Assembly (NCBI RefSeq): GCF_000330505.1
Contig: NW_004443692.1
Location: 809,408 to 873,407, forward strand
DNA from: Entamoeba invadens IP1
Taxonomy: Eukaryota > Evosea > Mastigamoebida > Endamoebidae
Reading direction: 5' to 3'
Length of the DNA: 64,000 bases
The notes beneath the pieces were generated by a model. It did no database searches and was not told the origin of the DNA. It saw only the letters and a list, made by a program, of their open reading frames with translations. Positions 1 to 9,799 of this stretch are shown here, one piece after another (the first letter of the stretch is position 1; each line of letters starts with the position of its first letter). The translations under genes and the position numbers were made by a program.

Positions 1-695
1 TAAATGGAACTATACCGACAACACTTTTATACCATACTGAACTATTTTAAGATTCTATCGGCAACAAAGGCGGAAGGTGACCGTGAGTATTCGTTCTTCT
101 CCAGAAAAGCGCTAAATAAGGGATAACGAAATATGCTAAAAATTACCCCCGATCTAAAAGAAATGATAATTACATAATGGAATATCCCGATTGATGAGGG
201 TTGAAGAGGATAATATTCCTGTTAAATTGAATTGAACTTTTTGGGCTTTATTGGTTGTTCTGTTCAACTATTTATGGAGGGCGGAACTATACGGATGTTA
301 TAAATCAATTATTTTGGAAAAGACTTTATTTCTTGATCAGACAATTTGGTCGGGGGAATGTTGAATAAATTGGAGTTTAAAACAAGCGAAGAGTCGGGGT
401 CGATGTTTATGAGTTATTTTTTTCATACACAAAAAGAGGCAAGATAATATCGAAAAACAGAATAATTCGACTGGTGGAAATAATTGGTGTGTTTTGATTC
501 CTAAATGAAACTGAGAAAGGCTAAAGATGTCGCTCTCGAAAGAGTTACGCACGTCGTCGATCAGCTCGACGCAGGTCAAATTTCCGTTTGACCTTGAGCC
601 GGTTTGTTTACTTCTAAATATAAACTGCAACGTATAAAAATAGGCGACGTTGTCTCCATCAAAAAGTCTTTTAGAAAAAAAATAACGCAAAGCCA
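1..695. other. intergenic, no gene seen
   Basis: AT-rich stretch at the window edge. A 136-codon antisense frame (337-747) has no recognisable domain and overlaps the start of the kinase-like gene, so I treat it as chance. A TATA-like TATAAAAATA lies at about 636-645, roughly 50 nt before the ATG at 696. It could serve that gene. Confidence 0.5.
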
Positions 696-2135
696 ATGAC
701 CAAATTATCGTTTGGTCAGTATGCGGTGCAAGGCGTACCACTCTCACAAACAGTCACTTTTCACAACAAAACAAACGACGCTTATCGAATGACAATTTTA
801 GTTAGCACATCGTCAAAGTATATTTTAGAGGTGGATGAGGAGAAACTGAATATCAAAAAACAAAGTCGGAAGAGTGTTGTTATTACAGTGTGTTTTAACA
901 CAGTCTCAGTCGCGGGATTGACTGGAGAGGTGACATTTCAATTAAAGAAAAAAGCACTGATTGGCAATGAAACTTCAGTGCTAACTCTTCGATTCCATAT
1001 GGTGGGGGTTATTCCTATTATTCATACAAAAGATGTTATATACGCAGAAGACCCCAAACCACCAAAAGTAGTTCAAGACACCATCGTCAGGAAAATTATC
1101 ATCACTGACGCGAAAAAGAATAAAGAAAGAGTGCCGACAATGAACCCAACTGAACTTCATACATTGACAAGTGGACTGAGTGATTGTATTAAAGTTGGCG
1201 ATGCAAAAGGCCGATTTGCGACGTACAAAGGTTCTGGTAAAGTTTTTGTTTTCAAATTTGACCCCGAGGAGTCCTTTGTAACTTCTGACGACATTAAAAG
1301 GATATTAGATAATTACACAATAATACACCACACAACAGTGGTGCAAATGGTTGGTGTGAATTATGAACGGTCACTTCTTGTTTTAGTTTGTATTATTATT
1401 AAGTATTATATCTTACAAATTAGACTTTATTATATATATAAAACATTTTATATGAAATTTATAATAAATTTAATTAAAAATTTTAATTTATTGAGTCTAT
1501 ATAAATAAAAAGAAGTTGTTTAAAGATGTTTGTTGTATTCAGAAGTAAATACTTATCATTAGGAAGCAGATACACAATTTAGTCTTGACCAAGTCCTTGA
1601 CCGTTCTTTACCCCCATTCTTCATTGGGCGGTGTTGTGTGAATTTGGTCACTGCACTCCAATATCTCTCATCAGAAGGAATTATTCATCGGAATGTGAAG
1701 CCACACAAACTTAGGCTCTGCAAGTCTGCATCTATGGGTGGAGTCGGAAATAGTCTCTTTGTCAAATTGCATGACTTCTCGTGCGCAGTTCAAGTGAAGG
1801 AAGGCGAGTTGATAAGAGACTTTGTTGGCACGCTGGAGTATATGGCGCCGGAGGTGATCAAAGGCGATGGGTACTCCCTGCAAGTTGACACATTTAGTCT
1901 TGGGATGACGATGTACCACTTGTTCAGTTGTAAAAAGCCATACGAGGAAATGTCCCAACTTCAGATCAAAGAATTTGTTACAAGTGGAAAACGGCTTACT
2001 TTGCCAGAAAATGTACCGCTCCAAATTGTGGCACTTATTAATAAATGTTGGGCTCAAGACCCTGAAAAAAGACCGGATTACAAATTCATATTGAATTCCC
2101 TCAATGAGTTTGGAAGGTCAACGCCTTGTGTTTGA
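696..2135 (+). CDS. MSP/ASH-like domain plus TKL-type pseudokinase (two exons)
   Basis: I read two exons, 696-1385 and 1563-2135, giving about 420 aa. The 177-nt intron starts GTTTGT and ends ATTAG. Both junctions are phase 0, and splicing joins RSLLVL to EADTQFSLDQ, which restores a kinase beta5/hinge. Residues about 1-110 look like an immunoglobulin-fold MSP/ASH domain. The rest is a tyrosine-kinase-like fold with GTLEYMAPEV and a C-lobe ending CWAQDPEKRP. Catalytic residues are degraded: HRD reads HRN, the following Asn of HRDxKPxN is Lys, DFG reads DFS, and the VAIK lysine is displaced (VFVFKF). Entamoeba has a large TKL-like kinase family. I infer a catalytically weak or dead member acting by binding. 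The frames stay intact, so it does not look like a decaying pseudogene. Confidence 0.72.
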
Positions 2136-3232
2136 ATTGTTTGTAGCTCTGCGGTTGGTTTGAATAACATTTGAATAACATTATCAACTTGTATTATGAA
2201 TAACATTTAAAATCAATTTTGTTTTTATGTGGTGAAAAAATAGGGTTTATATAGTTTGTGTATTGGTTGTTTTATAATTATTGAAATTATAGAATATATA
2301 ATATAACTATTAATTTTTTTATTAATTGACTTTTAAATGTGGATTGGTTGTTTTATTTGTAATTTTACTATTAAATATAGAATTTGTTTATAAGAATAAA
2401 CATGAAGGATTTGAAACACTTTCAAATAAACAAATACGACCAACCGTGTTCATCAAAACGTGAGTGCTCACAAACATAAAACAAAGCATATTAGATTGAG
2501 AAAAGCAAGCAAGTCAGATTTGAAGTAATAATTAACTTTAGAAGCACATGTATCAAAAAATAAAAACAGTTGCCTTTTTGAAAATTAATAATATAAATAT
2601 AATTTATATAATTATACCAAATGATCGATTAATGAAAGCTTACCCATTCATACAATAGGGTAAAATCCCGTCACAAAAGAATATTATAACGCAATTTTAT
2701 AAACTTTTATATTTTTTTTGAACATAATATAGTATATGCAAAACGAAATAATTGGTATTTCTATTTCTATTAAGTATAAACAAACTGTTTTTGCAATTCA
2801 AATTGAAGTAATGATTATATTTTTCGAATTAAACTATTAAAAAATAACAATTCCCTGTATTTTATTACAATAAAGACTCTTTTTTATTTCCAATTGAAAA
2901 AGTTGGCAACAACAGAAGAATTGTTATAAAAAAATAATGAAGTTCAGCGTTGGTAAAACCAACATGCGTTTGTCATACCCAATTTCCTTTCTAATGTTTC
3001 TAAAATAGAATGTCGTAAAACTAATGAATGAAATATGGGAAAACAGAAGGCGAATACCCAATAAGGTGGGAAATTAAAGGAAAAAAACTATGCCATCATT
3101 CTTCTCAAAAGCAAAAAGCTCACAAAAAACATAAAGAAAAACATTTTGAGGAACAGAACAAATTTTCAAAACGACTAAAAATCAATAAAAAGTGAAGTGC
3201 TATAAAAGGGCATCTCAAAATTCCAAAACAAA
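2136..3232. other. AT-rich intergenic spacer
   Basis: About 1.1 kb of A/T-rich sequence with stops in all frames and no recognisable gene or RNA. A TATAAAAGGG box at about 3201-3210 lies some 23 nt before the ATG of the Gln-rich gene and may be its core promoter. Confidence 0.5.
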
Positions 3233-5665
3233 ATGCCAAAACAAAACCGCTCGAAAAAACAGCAAAAATCGAAGGTTGTCGCAGCAAAGCCAACACCCAC
3301 AGTCCAACAAATGTCACAAGAAATACAACAAGACCAACAACAACACACTGATCCCGGACATACACTCCCCCCTTTTAAAAACTTACAAACAGTCATCGGC
3401 GTTCAACAAAACGTTCCTAATATTAGACAAGCTCAACTCGCGTTGAACCAAACCGGAATGCAACAAGCTCCTTTCATTAACCAAAAGATGCATTTACAAT
3501 TCGCTCGACCAGGGGGACAACCAGAAGGTGTGATGCAATTTCAACAACAAATGCCGAGGGCAGTCCCAGGTAATACTCAACAGGTCAATGCGAAGAAACA
3601 ACACTTCCAACAAATGACGCAGAATATCCAAAACATGCAACAGCCAATGCAGATGCAACAACAAGGAATTCAACAGGTGCAGCCACAAAACATACAACAA
3701 GTCCAACTTGGAGCCGTCAATGTACAACAAGGTGTCCAAGGGGTACAAGGCATTCAAATGCAAAAGAAACAGGTGAACCCCATTATTCAAGCTCCGATCC
3801 AACAAATGGACCCAACAAAAATGGCTCAATTCAGAACAATTGGGATGCAGATGCAACAACAAGGGGTACAACAACAAAGAGGAGTTGCCCAACAAATACT
3901 AACAAATGGCGGGATGGCGGAGATTAGAAGAGTTAATGTCCCGTCAATGGGACAGGGCAATGGGATTGTCCAACAGATGGGACAACAGATGCAAATGCAA
4001 AACATTAATGGCATGGGACCATATGGAAGGACTGTACAGATTGTAGCACCGATGGGAATGGGACAACAACAAAACATCCAACAACTTCAACCCGGGATGC
4101 AGGCCATTATTCAACAAGCCCAACCACAAAATGCGGGGGAACAACAAACACAACAATTACAAGCTAATGTGCAAGGAGGGATACAAAAAGTTGGACAGAA
4201 CGGAATGGTGCAGACCCAAGGGGGGATACAATATCGAACAATACCACAAATGATGCCGGGAATGACGATGGGTAACATGCAACCATTCCAATTTGTCCAA
4301 CAACTTCCACAAGCCCAAATAAGACAGATGATGCAAAAGATGACGAAGCCGGAAGGCGTGAAGATGCCACAGAACTTGCCATCACTCCAACCACAACCTG
4401 GCATGCCACACCAATTCAATGGACAACCAATGATTAAGCAAGTCAATATGCCACAACAAGGGCAAATGCAACAAGGACAAAGAATTCAAACTGTTGGTGG
4501 CGCTAATACTATTGGAGTTAGTCCGAATATGGGAATGTTGAGACAAGTCAACTTCCAAATGGCAATGAACCCTGCATTCATGGGACAGATGCAAGGGAAT
4601 CCACAGAATATCATTGCTCCAAACATGCCAACAGGCCAATTAGTGTTTGCAAACCAAATCAAAGGTGTGCCAGGGATGAATGGAGTTAACGTACAACAAG
4701 GCAATGAGCAAGGCATTGTTGTGATTCAACAACAACAACAAAACGCACAAAAACAAGAATCGCCACAACAAACTGTGATACCACAAAGCATGACACCAAA
4801 TGTACAACAAACAATTGCACAAAATGGGGTCCAAACAAATCCGATTCATTTGAAGTTACAGCCTGGACAAATGACAGTTGGAGGACAGATGAGACAGGGA
4901 CAACAAATGGTCGGACCACAGTTCATGCCCCTCAACGCCCCACATCTGAGACAACAGAATTTGGTACTTGACCCGAAGATACTGACGATGCAGAACCCTC
5001 AGATGGTGCAGATGAACACCATGCGTCCCCCACAATTCCAAACGTCAGCGAGTGTTACACAACCAACAGTTCATCCTCCAATGCCCCCAAAAGCTCCAAC
5101 TCCGTCGACAAAGTCGAAGGCTGGACACTCGAAGAGTGGGATTAAAGAGGAAGATAATGTGAGTCGAGCGGGAAGTGTAGTATCGAGTGCGACTGGGAGG
5201 AAGAAAAAGCGAGAAAACAAAAAGGTATTAGAATCACCGCCACGACCTAATTTAGTCGACGAACACAGAGAAGCGTTGAAAAAAATGTTTGAGAATAACA
5301 CGGAGTCTGTGACGAGTCTTGTGAAAGAACACCCAGCGTATCCCGAAATATTTGAAAAAACGTTACACGAAATTGCGAAGTACTGCAACGCTAAGGAATT
5401 TTTCAAGTATCAATGCGAGAACGACAAAGTTATTGTGTCCACCGTTGCGAGCGATGCATTTGCATGCGCTAAACTGATACTTGTGTTCCGCGTTGATTCG
5501 ACATTTGACGAGAGTTTGGGGTTTGTCAAGCCGATTCTTTCTGATGGGACCGAGTTTGTCGATGAGAAAGTATCGAAGGAAATGGTGAGGAAGAAAGGGA
5601 TGGAACACTTCTTGGATATGTTCTTTGTTTGTTCTTTACTTAATAGATCGAGTGGGATAGTATAA
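3233..5665 (+). CDS. Gln/Met-rich low-complexity protein, 810 aa
   Basis: Single-exon gene. Residues about 1-600 are dominated by Gln, Met, Asn, Gly and Pro in QQ, MQ and IQQ patterns, with a basic N-terminus (KQNRSKKQQKSK). A Ser/Lys-rich stretch follows at about 620-680 (STKSKAGHSKSG, GRKKKRENKK), which could be a nuclear-localisation region. The last 135 residues look globular, with predicted helices (EHREALKKMFENN and onward) and cysteines, but match no family I know. Such Q/M-rich tracts occur in transcription coactivators and RNA-granule proteins. A nuclear or condensate-forming role is inference from composition only. Codon use matches its neighbours and there is no frameshift. Confidence 0.75.
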   Translation: MPKQNRSKKQQKSKVVAAKPTPTVQQMSQEIQQDQQQHTDPGHTLPPFKNLQTVIGVQQNVPNIRQAQLALNQTGMQQAPFINQKMHLQFARPGGQPEGVMQFQQQMPRAVPGNTQQVNAKKQHFQQMTQNIQNMQQPMQMQQQGIQQVQPQNIQQVQLGAVNVQQGVQGVQGIQMQKKQVNPIIQAPIQQMDPTKMAQFRTIGMQMQQQGVQQQRGVAQQILTNGGMAEIRRVNVPSMGQGNGIVQQMGQQMQMQNINGMGPYGRTVQIVAPMGMGQQQNIQQLQPGMQAIIQQAQPQNAGEQQTQQLQANVQGGIQKVGQNGMVQTQGGIQYRTIPQMMPGMTMGNMQPFQFVQQLPQAQIRQMMQKMTKPEGVKMPQNLPSLQPQPGMPHQFNGQPMIKQVNMPQQGQMQQGQRIQTVGGANTIGVSPNMGMLRQVNFQMAMNPAFMGQMQGNPQNIIAPNMPTGQLVFANQIKGVPGMNGVNVQQGNEQGIVVIQQQQQNAQKQESPQQTVIPQSMTPNVQQTIAQNGVQTNPIHLKLQPGQMTVGGQMRQGQQMVGPQFMPLNAPHLRQQNLVLDPKILTMQNPQMVQMNTMRPPQFQTSASVTQPTVHPPMPPKAPTPSTKSKAGHSKSGIKEEDNVSRAGSVVSSATGRKKKRENKKVLESPPRPNLVDEHREALKKMFENNTESVTSLVKEHPAYPEIFEKTLHEIAKYCNAKEFFKYQCENDKVIVSTVASDAFACAKLILVFRVDSTFDESLGFVKPILSDGTEFVDEKVSKEMVRKKGMEHFLDMFFVCSLLNRSSGIV

Positions 5666-6157
5666 ATAGAATGGTTGTTTTATGAGCATTGTAACAAGTA
5701 GGAGTATACGAAAACGATAGTCCCGAACATCGAAAACAGTACGACCTCTGTACCTGTGACTGCTGCATAAAGCAATTGTTGATTGAGTTTATTTTGTCTT
5801 CATACATTTTGTTTTAACTCAATCAATCGTATGTTGTAACTTACTTCTTCGTTCTTTTGTTTATTTCATATTAAAGAAATAGTACCAAAAAATACAATTT
5901 GCCAAATACGACTTACTAGTTTATTTTATAATAACTAAATTAAATTTGATGGTTTTAGCATAAAATACAAAAAAGAATTCAAGAACAAAAAATAAAGAAA
6001 GAACAAAAAACAGGGAAAAATAGAATAAAAATGCCGAGAGGAAAACGAAGAGAAGGGTACCTGGAAGAAAGAAGTTTTTTGAAGAAAAAACCGAAGAGTC
6101 AGATAATTCCAGTTGACTCGATTTTTAGAGGAACTGTAAAAACTGAAAAATTGTAGA
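5666..6157. other. intergenic spacer
   Basis: Nearly 500 bp between two same-strand genes. The 81-codon antisense frame here is Phe/Ser low complexity and not credible as a gene. I see nothing else. Confidence 0.5.
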
Positions 6158-7819
6158 ATGCTGTTGCTACTCTTCTTCATAGGAACTGTCTTGGGTGAAG
6201 GGACGTACGAGGCCGGATGTTACTTGGAAGGCAATGAGTATATAGTCGAGTCACCAATTGACACTGCAAAGACGTACCTTGCGACGGGTACATTTAAAGA
6301 CACACTTTTTCAGCACGGCTGGGGGTTTTTGCGAATCAACTCAGCACAGTCAACCTCGCTCGATATGGATAAACAAATAGCGAAGTGTGCGGGAATGGTC
6401 GAAGGCTATTTGACTGCGGGGAATATTCGAGATAGTATGGCGAATCAACGCGCACAAAATATAGTCGAAGAGTGGGACGATGTCACATTACAATACATCA
6501 ATAGAAACATTGCTTACAACAAGAAAATAGTCGAAGACCAATCATTGAATGACCCATGGGCGAGAGCACTTGGACTGGTCCTTGCACAAACATTTGGAGT
6601 GAGAGAAGGCGCTTTGAGAAAACTTCCCGTCCTCCCATTGACTGAGACGGACATCTTTATTTTGAACTCAGACGGCGATTTGGGAGATTTACAGAACATC
6701 GCGGCTCACTGCTTGTGGCCAGAAATGAAAGGATTCCACCATGGTAATCACACAAGATTCCCAGACAAGTGGTATGAGTTGCACAGTCACTGCACTGGTC
6801 TGATTAAGTTGTTGCCGGATTATTCCGACTTGTTTGTAGCACAAGATACATGGTCGTCACCAACTACTATGAACAGAATCATGAAGGATTATCACATGAA
6901 ATACTTTGACAAAGCTATTGGAGAGAAAAGCATCAAGTTCAGTAGTTATCCGGGTGTCACACACTCGTTGGACGACTTCTGGTTGTTGAGCAATGGACTC
7001 TCTGTCATTGAAACGACGATGCACTGCTGGAATCAAGACCAGTTTGAGAAGTGCACTCCGGAGTCTGTGTTAACTTGGATTCGTGTCCAAGTAGCAAATT
7101 GGTTATCTTCTAAAGAAGGAAGTGGCGTCCAATGGGCGAAAAACTTCATTCGAGAGAATTCAGGAACATATAACAATCAGTATATCATCATCGATTATAA
7201 CAAATTCACGAAAGGAAAGAAACCTAAGCCAGGGATGTTGTACGCAATCGAACAAATGCCAGGGTTTTATGGTGTTGGAGATCGTACCCAAGAATTGATT
7301 GAAAACACTTATATTCCTTCAGTGAATTCTCCATTCTTTGCCGACGTTTATGAGTATGCCGGAGTGGGCGAGAAGTGTAAAAATGATAACGATTGGTACT
7401 TCGATTATTGGCAAAGTGATCGAATGAAATTGATTCAGAGAGACGCCCCTAATATTAAAGACTATGAGGGGTTCAAGAAATTCATGAGGTACAATAACTG
7501 GCCAAATGATCCTTTGGTCAATGATCCGGGACAATTCATTTTGTCTAGATACGACTTGAGACCGAAAGAATGTATCCCAAGCCCAACTAACCCAGCTATC
7601 GTCCACTGCCCAAGCGATTTCGGTGGGCTTGACTCCAAAACTATTAATTACGAGAGAGCTATGGCGATGAAAATTGACGCTATCTCTTCACCACAATACG
7701 AAACACAACCATTCTATACATTCGGAAAGAAGCCATTTGATAACACTGTCTATAACGGACTGCCAACAGACTGGAAATTCGACTGGATCGTGTTCGGTGA
7801 TGGCGAGGGAGAACTTTAG
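6158..7819 (+). CDS. phospholipase B-like / laminin A family hydrolase
   Basis: A 553-aa single-exon gene beginning with a short signal peptide (LLLLFFIGTVLG), so the product is secreted or lysosomal. The family-typical blocks are in order: CAGMVEGYLTA near residue 72, DLGDLQNIA near 168, SHCTGLIKLLP with Cys212, LFVAQDTWSS, HSLDDFWLLSNGL near 270, and SGTYNNQYIIIDYNKF near 345. In PLBD proteins the precursor cleaves itself before the Cys equivalent to Cys212, making an N-terminal-nucleophile amidase-type active site. Length matches the family. The likely role is degradation of phospholipids or related amides in phagolysosomes, as proposed for amoebozoan PLB. No neighbour is functionally linked. 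Confidence 0.9.
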   Translation: MLLLLFFIGTVLGEGTYEAGCYLEGNEYIVESPIDTAKTYLATGTFKDTLFQHGWGFLRINSAQSTSLDMDKQIAKCAGMVEGYLTAGNIRDSMANQRAQNIVEEWDDVTLQYINRNIAYNKKIVEDQSLNDPWARALGLVLAQTFGVREGALRKLPVLPLTETDIFILNSDGDLGDLQNIAAHCLWPEMKGFHHGNHTRFPDKWYELHSHCTGLIKLLPDYSDLFVAQDTWSSPTTMNRIMKDYHMKYFDKAIGEKSIKFSSYPGVTHSLDDFWLLSNGLSVIETTMHCWNQDQFEKCTPESVLTWIRVQVANWLSSKEGSGVQWAKNFIRENSGTYNNQYIIIDYNKFTKGKKPKPGMLYAIEQMPGFYGVGDRTQELIENTYIPSVNSPFFADVYEYAGVGEKCKNDNDWYFDYWQSDRMKLIQRDAPNIKDYEGFKKFMRYNNWPNDPLVNDPGQFILSRYDLRPKECIPSPTNPAIVHCPSDFGGLDSKTINYERAMAMKIDAISSPQYETQPFYTFGKKPFDNTVYNGLPTDWKFDWIVFGDGEGEL

Positions 7820-8339
7820 GGTGAATTCATTTTTTTTCGAAAATTTTGAGGTCTATTTCGTTATTTTTTAGTTCTGTTTCTTGTAGTTAAAAGATCTTTT
7901 TTATTGGTATCGGTCAAAAGTATGCTTTTAAGTTTATTAATTAGAATTTACTTGGATAGTGATTTACATTGTGAAAATATGAACTATTCTAAATTTGGAC
8001 GTGGCTTTGGTGGAGACTGTCACAAAGATCAATAGGCATTTGTTCGACTTTTTTGGGAATAAATAATATCAACTCGAGTTTATTATGGAATGGACCCTAA
8101 AATCATTTAAAAACAACGTAAAAATATAGTGAAAAAGGAGGGAACACAAAAATGAACAAGGTACCTTTTCAACGAAAAGATTGAAAAGAGGGAACAACAA
8201 AAATCGAAAAAACTTAGCAAATTCGTTGTTTGATGTAATTATTAGAATTCGGCAGGCGCGAAATCCAACAATGACGGATTCTCTCTCAAAAATCCGAGAC
8301 ACTGATATATAAACATCTTGTGAATATAATTTACAGATT
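7820..8339. other. intergenic spacer
   Basis: About 520 bp of A/T-rich DNA without a coding signal apart from a short antisense frame. A TATATAAAC box near its end (8306-8314) is listed separately. Confidence 0.5.
8306..8314 (+). promoter_or_regulatory. putative TATA box (TATATAAAC)
   Basis: TATATAAAC ends 26 nt before the ATG at 8340. The same string sits 28 nt before the ADH1 ATG at 50286. Entamoeba promoters carry a TATA-like element about 30 nt upstream of transcription start and have very short 5' leaders, so the position is plausible. Confidence 0.35.
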
Positions 8340-8914
8340 ATGCAGCAACAAGTTATGTGTAAATGCAGACTGTGTACTCACACTTCTGAAATACAAAAGC
8401 TCAAAGGTTCTAAATTGGTTCTTTACATCTTCAAGGCAGTTCAATCACTCTTTAGTGAAAAAGAATTTTTGAACTGGACAGTTGATTTGTTGCCTTATAT
8501 CACATCTCATTGGTCTATTCTACAAGCCATACCTTTTTGTTTGTTTAATTCTACTCTATTGTATTGCCATTCAACAAGCATTAATAAACAGTTAAGAAGA
8601 AAAATTGGAAGAAGTCGTTTCTTGACACTTTAAATCATCTTGGTGAAATTCAAAATGGGAAAGAAAAATATCTTGGACGAGGGTATTACAGACTCGTACA
8701 AACAACAAAACAACGAGAAGTAAAAGGGATAAACACCAAACAAATACTTAACACTTATTATACACTACTTGTACAAGAAAACAATAAACAACACTATTTA
8801 ATAAACAGTTTCAATCAAGAAACACTGCCTCTACAATTTAAAAATGTCAATGTTGAACTTGGGAAAAATGTTAACCACATTTGTCAAATTCAAAAGTGCC
8901 TATCTGAAATGTGA
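8340..8914 (+). CDS. CxCxxC plus winged-helix-like protein, paralogue A (two exons)
   Basis: Exons 8340-8538 and 8592-8914, 173 aa. The 53-nt intron starts GTTTGTTT and ends CAG, and is phase 1. Without splicing the frame stops at 97 codons. With splicing it continues into KKKNWKKSFLDTLNHLGEI and LGRGYYRLV. The N-terminus has CKCRLC (C-x-C-x2-C). The order of a helix (LVLYIFKAVQ), a second helix, an NWKKS recognition-helix-like segment and a G-R-G-Y-Y-R-L wing recalls forkhead-type winged helices. That is an inference from the pattern. A clear paralogue lies at 52985-53671 with an intron at the same place and phase. Likely a lineage-specific DNA-binding protein. The exact function is unknown. 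Confidence 0.65.
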
Positions 8915-9109
8915 AATGTGTTTGCTATCCAAAAGTTATTATAAAACGTTATAAATTAAAATTTGTATTCTTGTTGTTTATACTAAGACGACAGCAATGT
9001 TTTATAAAACAACACATGTTGATTAATGATATTTAATTGTAATGATGTTTCATTTAATAGTAATGACTTTTTGATACTTTAAAAAGAATTTCGACTCTTA
9101 ATTTACTCA

Positions 9110-9346
9110 ATGTCTAACGACAAATATGGAAGAGCAATTACCAAGTCACTGGATTGGTATTGGAAAGACCATGCGGACCAAAGAGATAAGGTTCATGGAT
9201 TTTACCATCAACTCAGAGCAATAGAATGGGATATGCGTGGTGATCACAAAAAAGCTGAAGCAGATAGAAAAAGAAGAGACGACCATTGGGAAAGACATGA
9301 AAATAGGAATGATCCAAATTATCGCAATAGATCTCCTTCTCCGTAG
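9110..9346 (+). CDS. small charged hypothetical protein, 78 aa
   Basis: Small intact ORF with an ATG start. The product has Trp/His/Asp-rich charged stretches (SLDWYWKDHADQRDK, DDHWERHENRND) and ends NRSPSP. There is no signal peptide, membrane segment or known domain. Regular spacing of charged residues suggests a helical peptide. It lies 195 nt after the winged-helix-like gene on the same strand. I cannot exclude that it is a fragment of a spliced gene, but composition is non-random and unlike the AT spacer. Confidence 0.5.
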   Translation: MSNDKYGRAITKSLDWYWKDHADQRDKVHGFYHQLRAIEWDMRGDHKKAEADRKRRDDHWERHENRNDPNYRNRSPSP

Positions 9347-9799
9347 TATTTTCACATCAACTTGACTCGATAAAACTTTAAAGAAGTTATTATCTTATAT
9401 TTTATTAATATATATTATATTATATTATAAAAAGTATAATTAAAATATAATTAAATAATTTTTTTATCATATCACAATATATTCAAAATATTAATAAAAA
9501 ACTCTTTTTCGATCAAAATATATTATTGTAAATATTATAAAATATAATAAATTAAACAATAATTTTAACACCATTAAACAAAATTTATAGAACGAGAAAA
9601 AAAAATTTAATGCTTAATTGAAAAACTGTTCTTTTTACACATTTATTTCCTTGAAATTACCACTTGTATCGACTGTCGAACATTTCATCGACAAATAAGG
9701 CATTTTCGATTTTTTTGTTAACACATTGAATAATATATTCCACAAAAAAAAGAAACCCTCATTATAATTTTTGATCCAAACTTTGAGGAACTAAGATAT
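9347..9799. other. intergenic spacer
   Basis: About 450 bp, extremely A/T rich (for example around 9400-9560). No gene seen. Confidence 0.5.

Noticed and set aside
337..747. 136-codon antisense ORF at the left end
   Set aside because: It overlaps the start of the kinase-like gene, and its composition matches random AT-rich DNA.
3494..5608. Several antisense ORFs opposite the Gln/Met-rich gene (Leu, Cys or Val rich)
   Set aside because: They mirror the CAA/ATG repeats of the sense gene, have biased composition and show no domain or signal of their own.
8633..8914. Treating the 97-codon frame at 8340 as the whole gene with non-coding sequence after it
   Set aside because: Splicing a phase-1 intron restores homology to the paralogue at 53 kb, so the downstream sequence is an exon.
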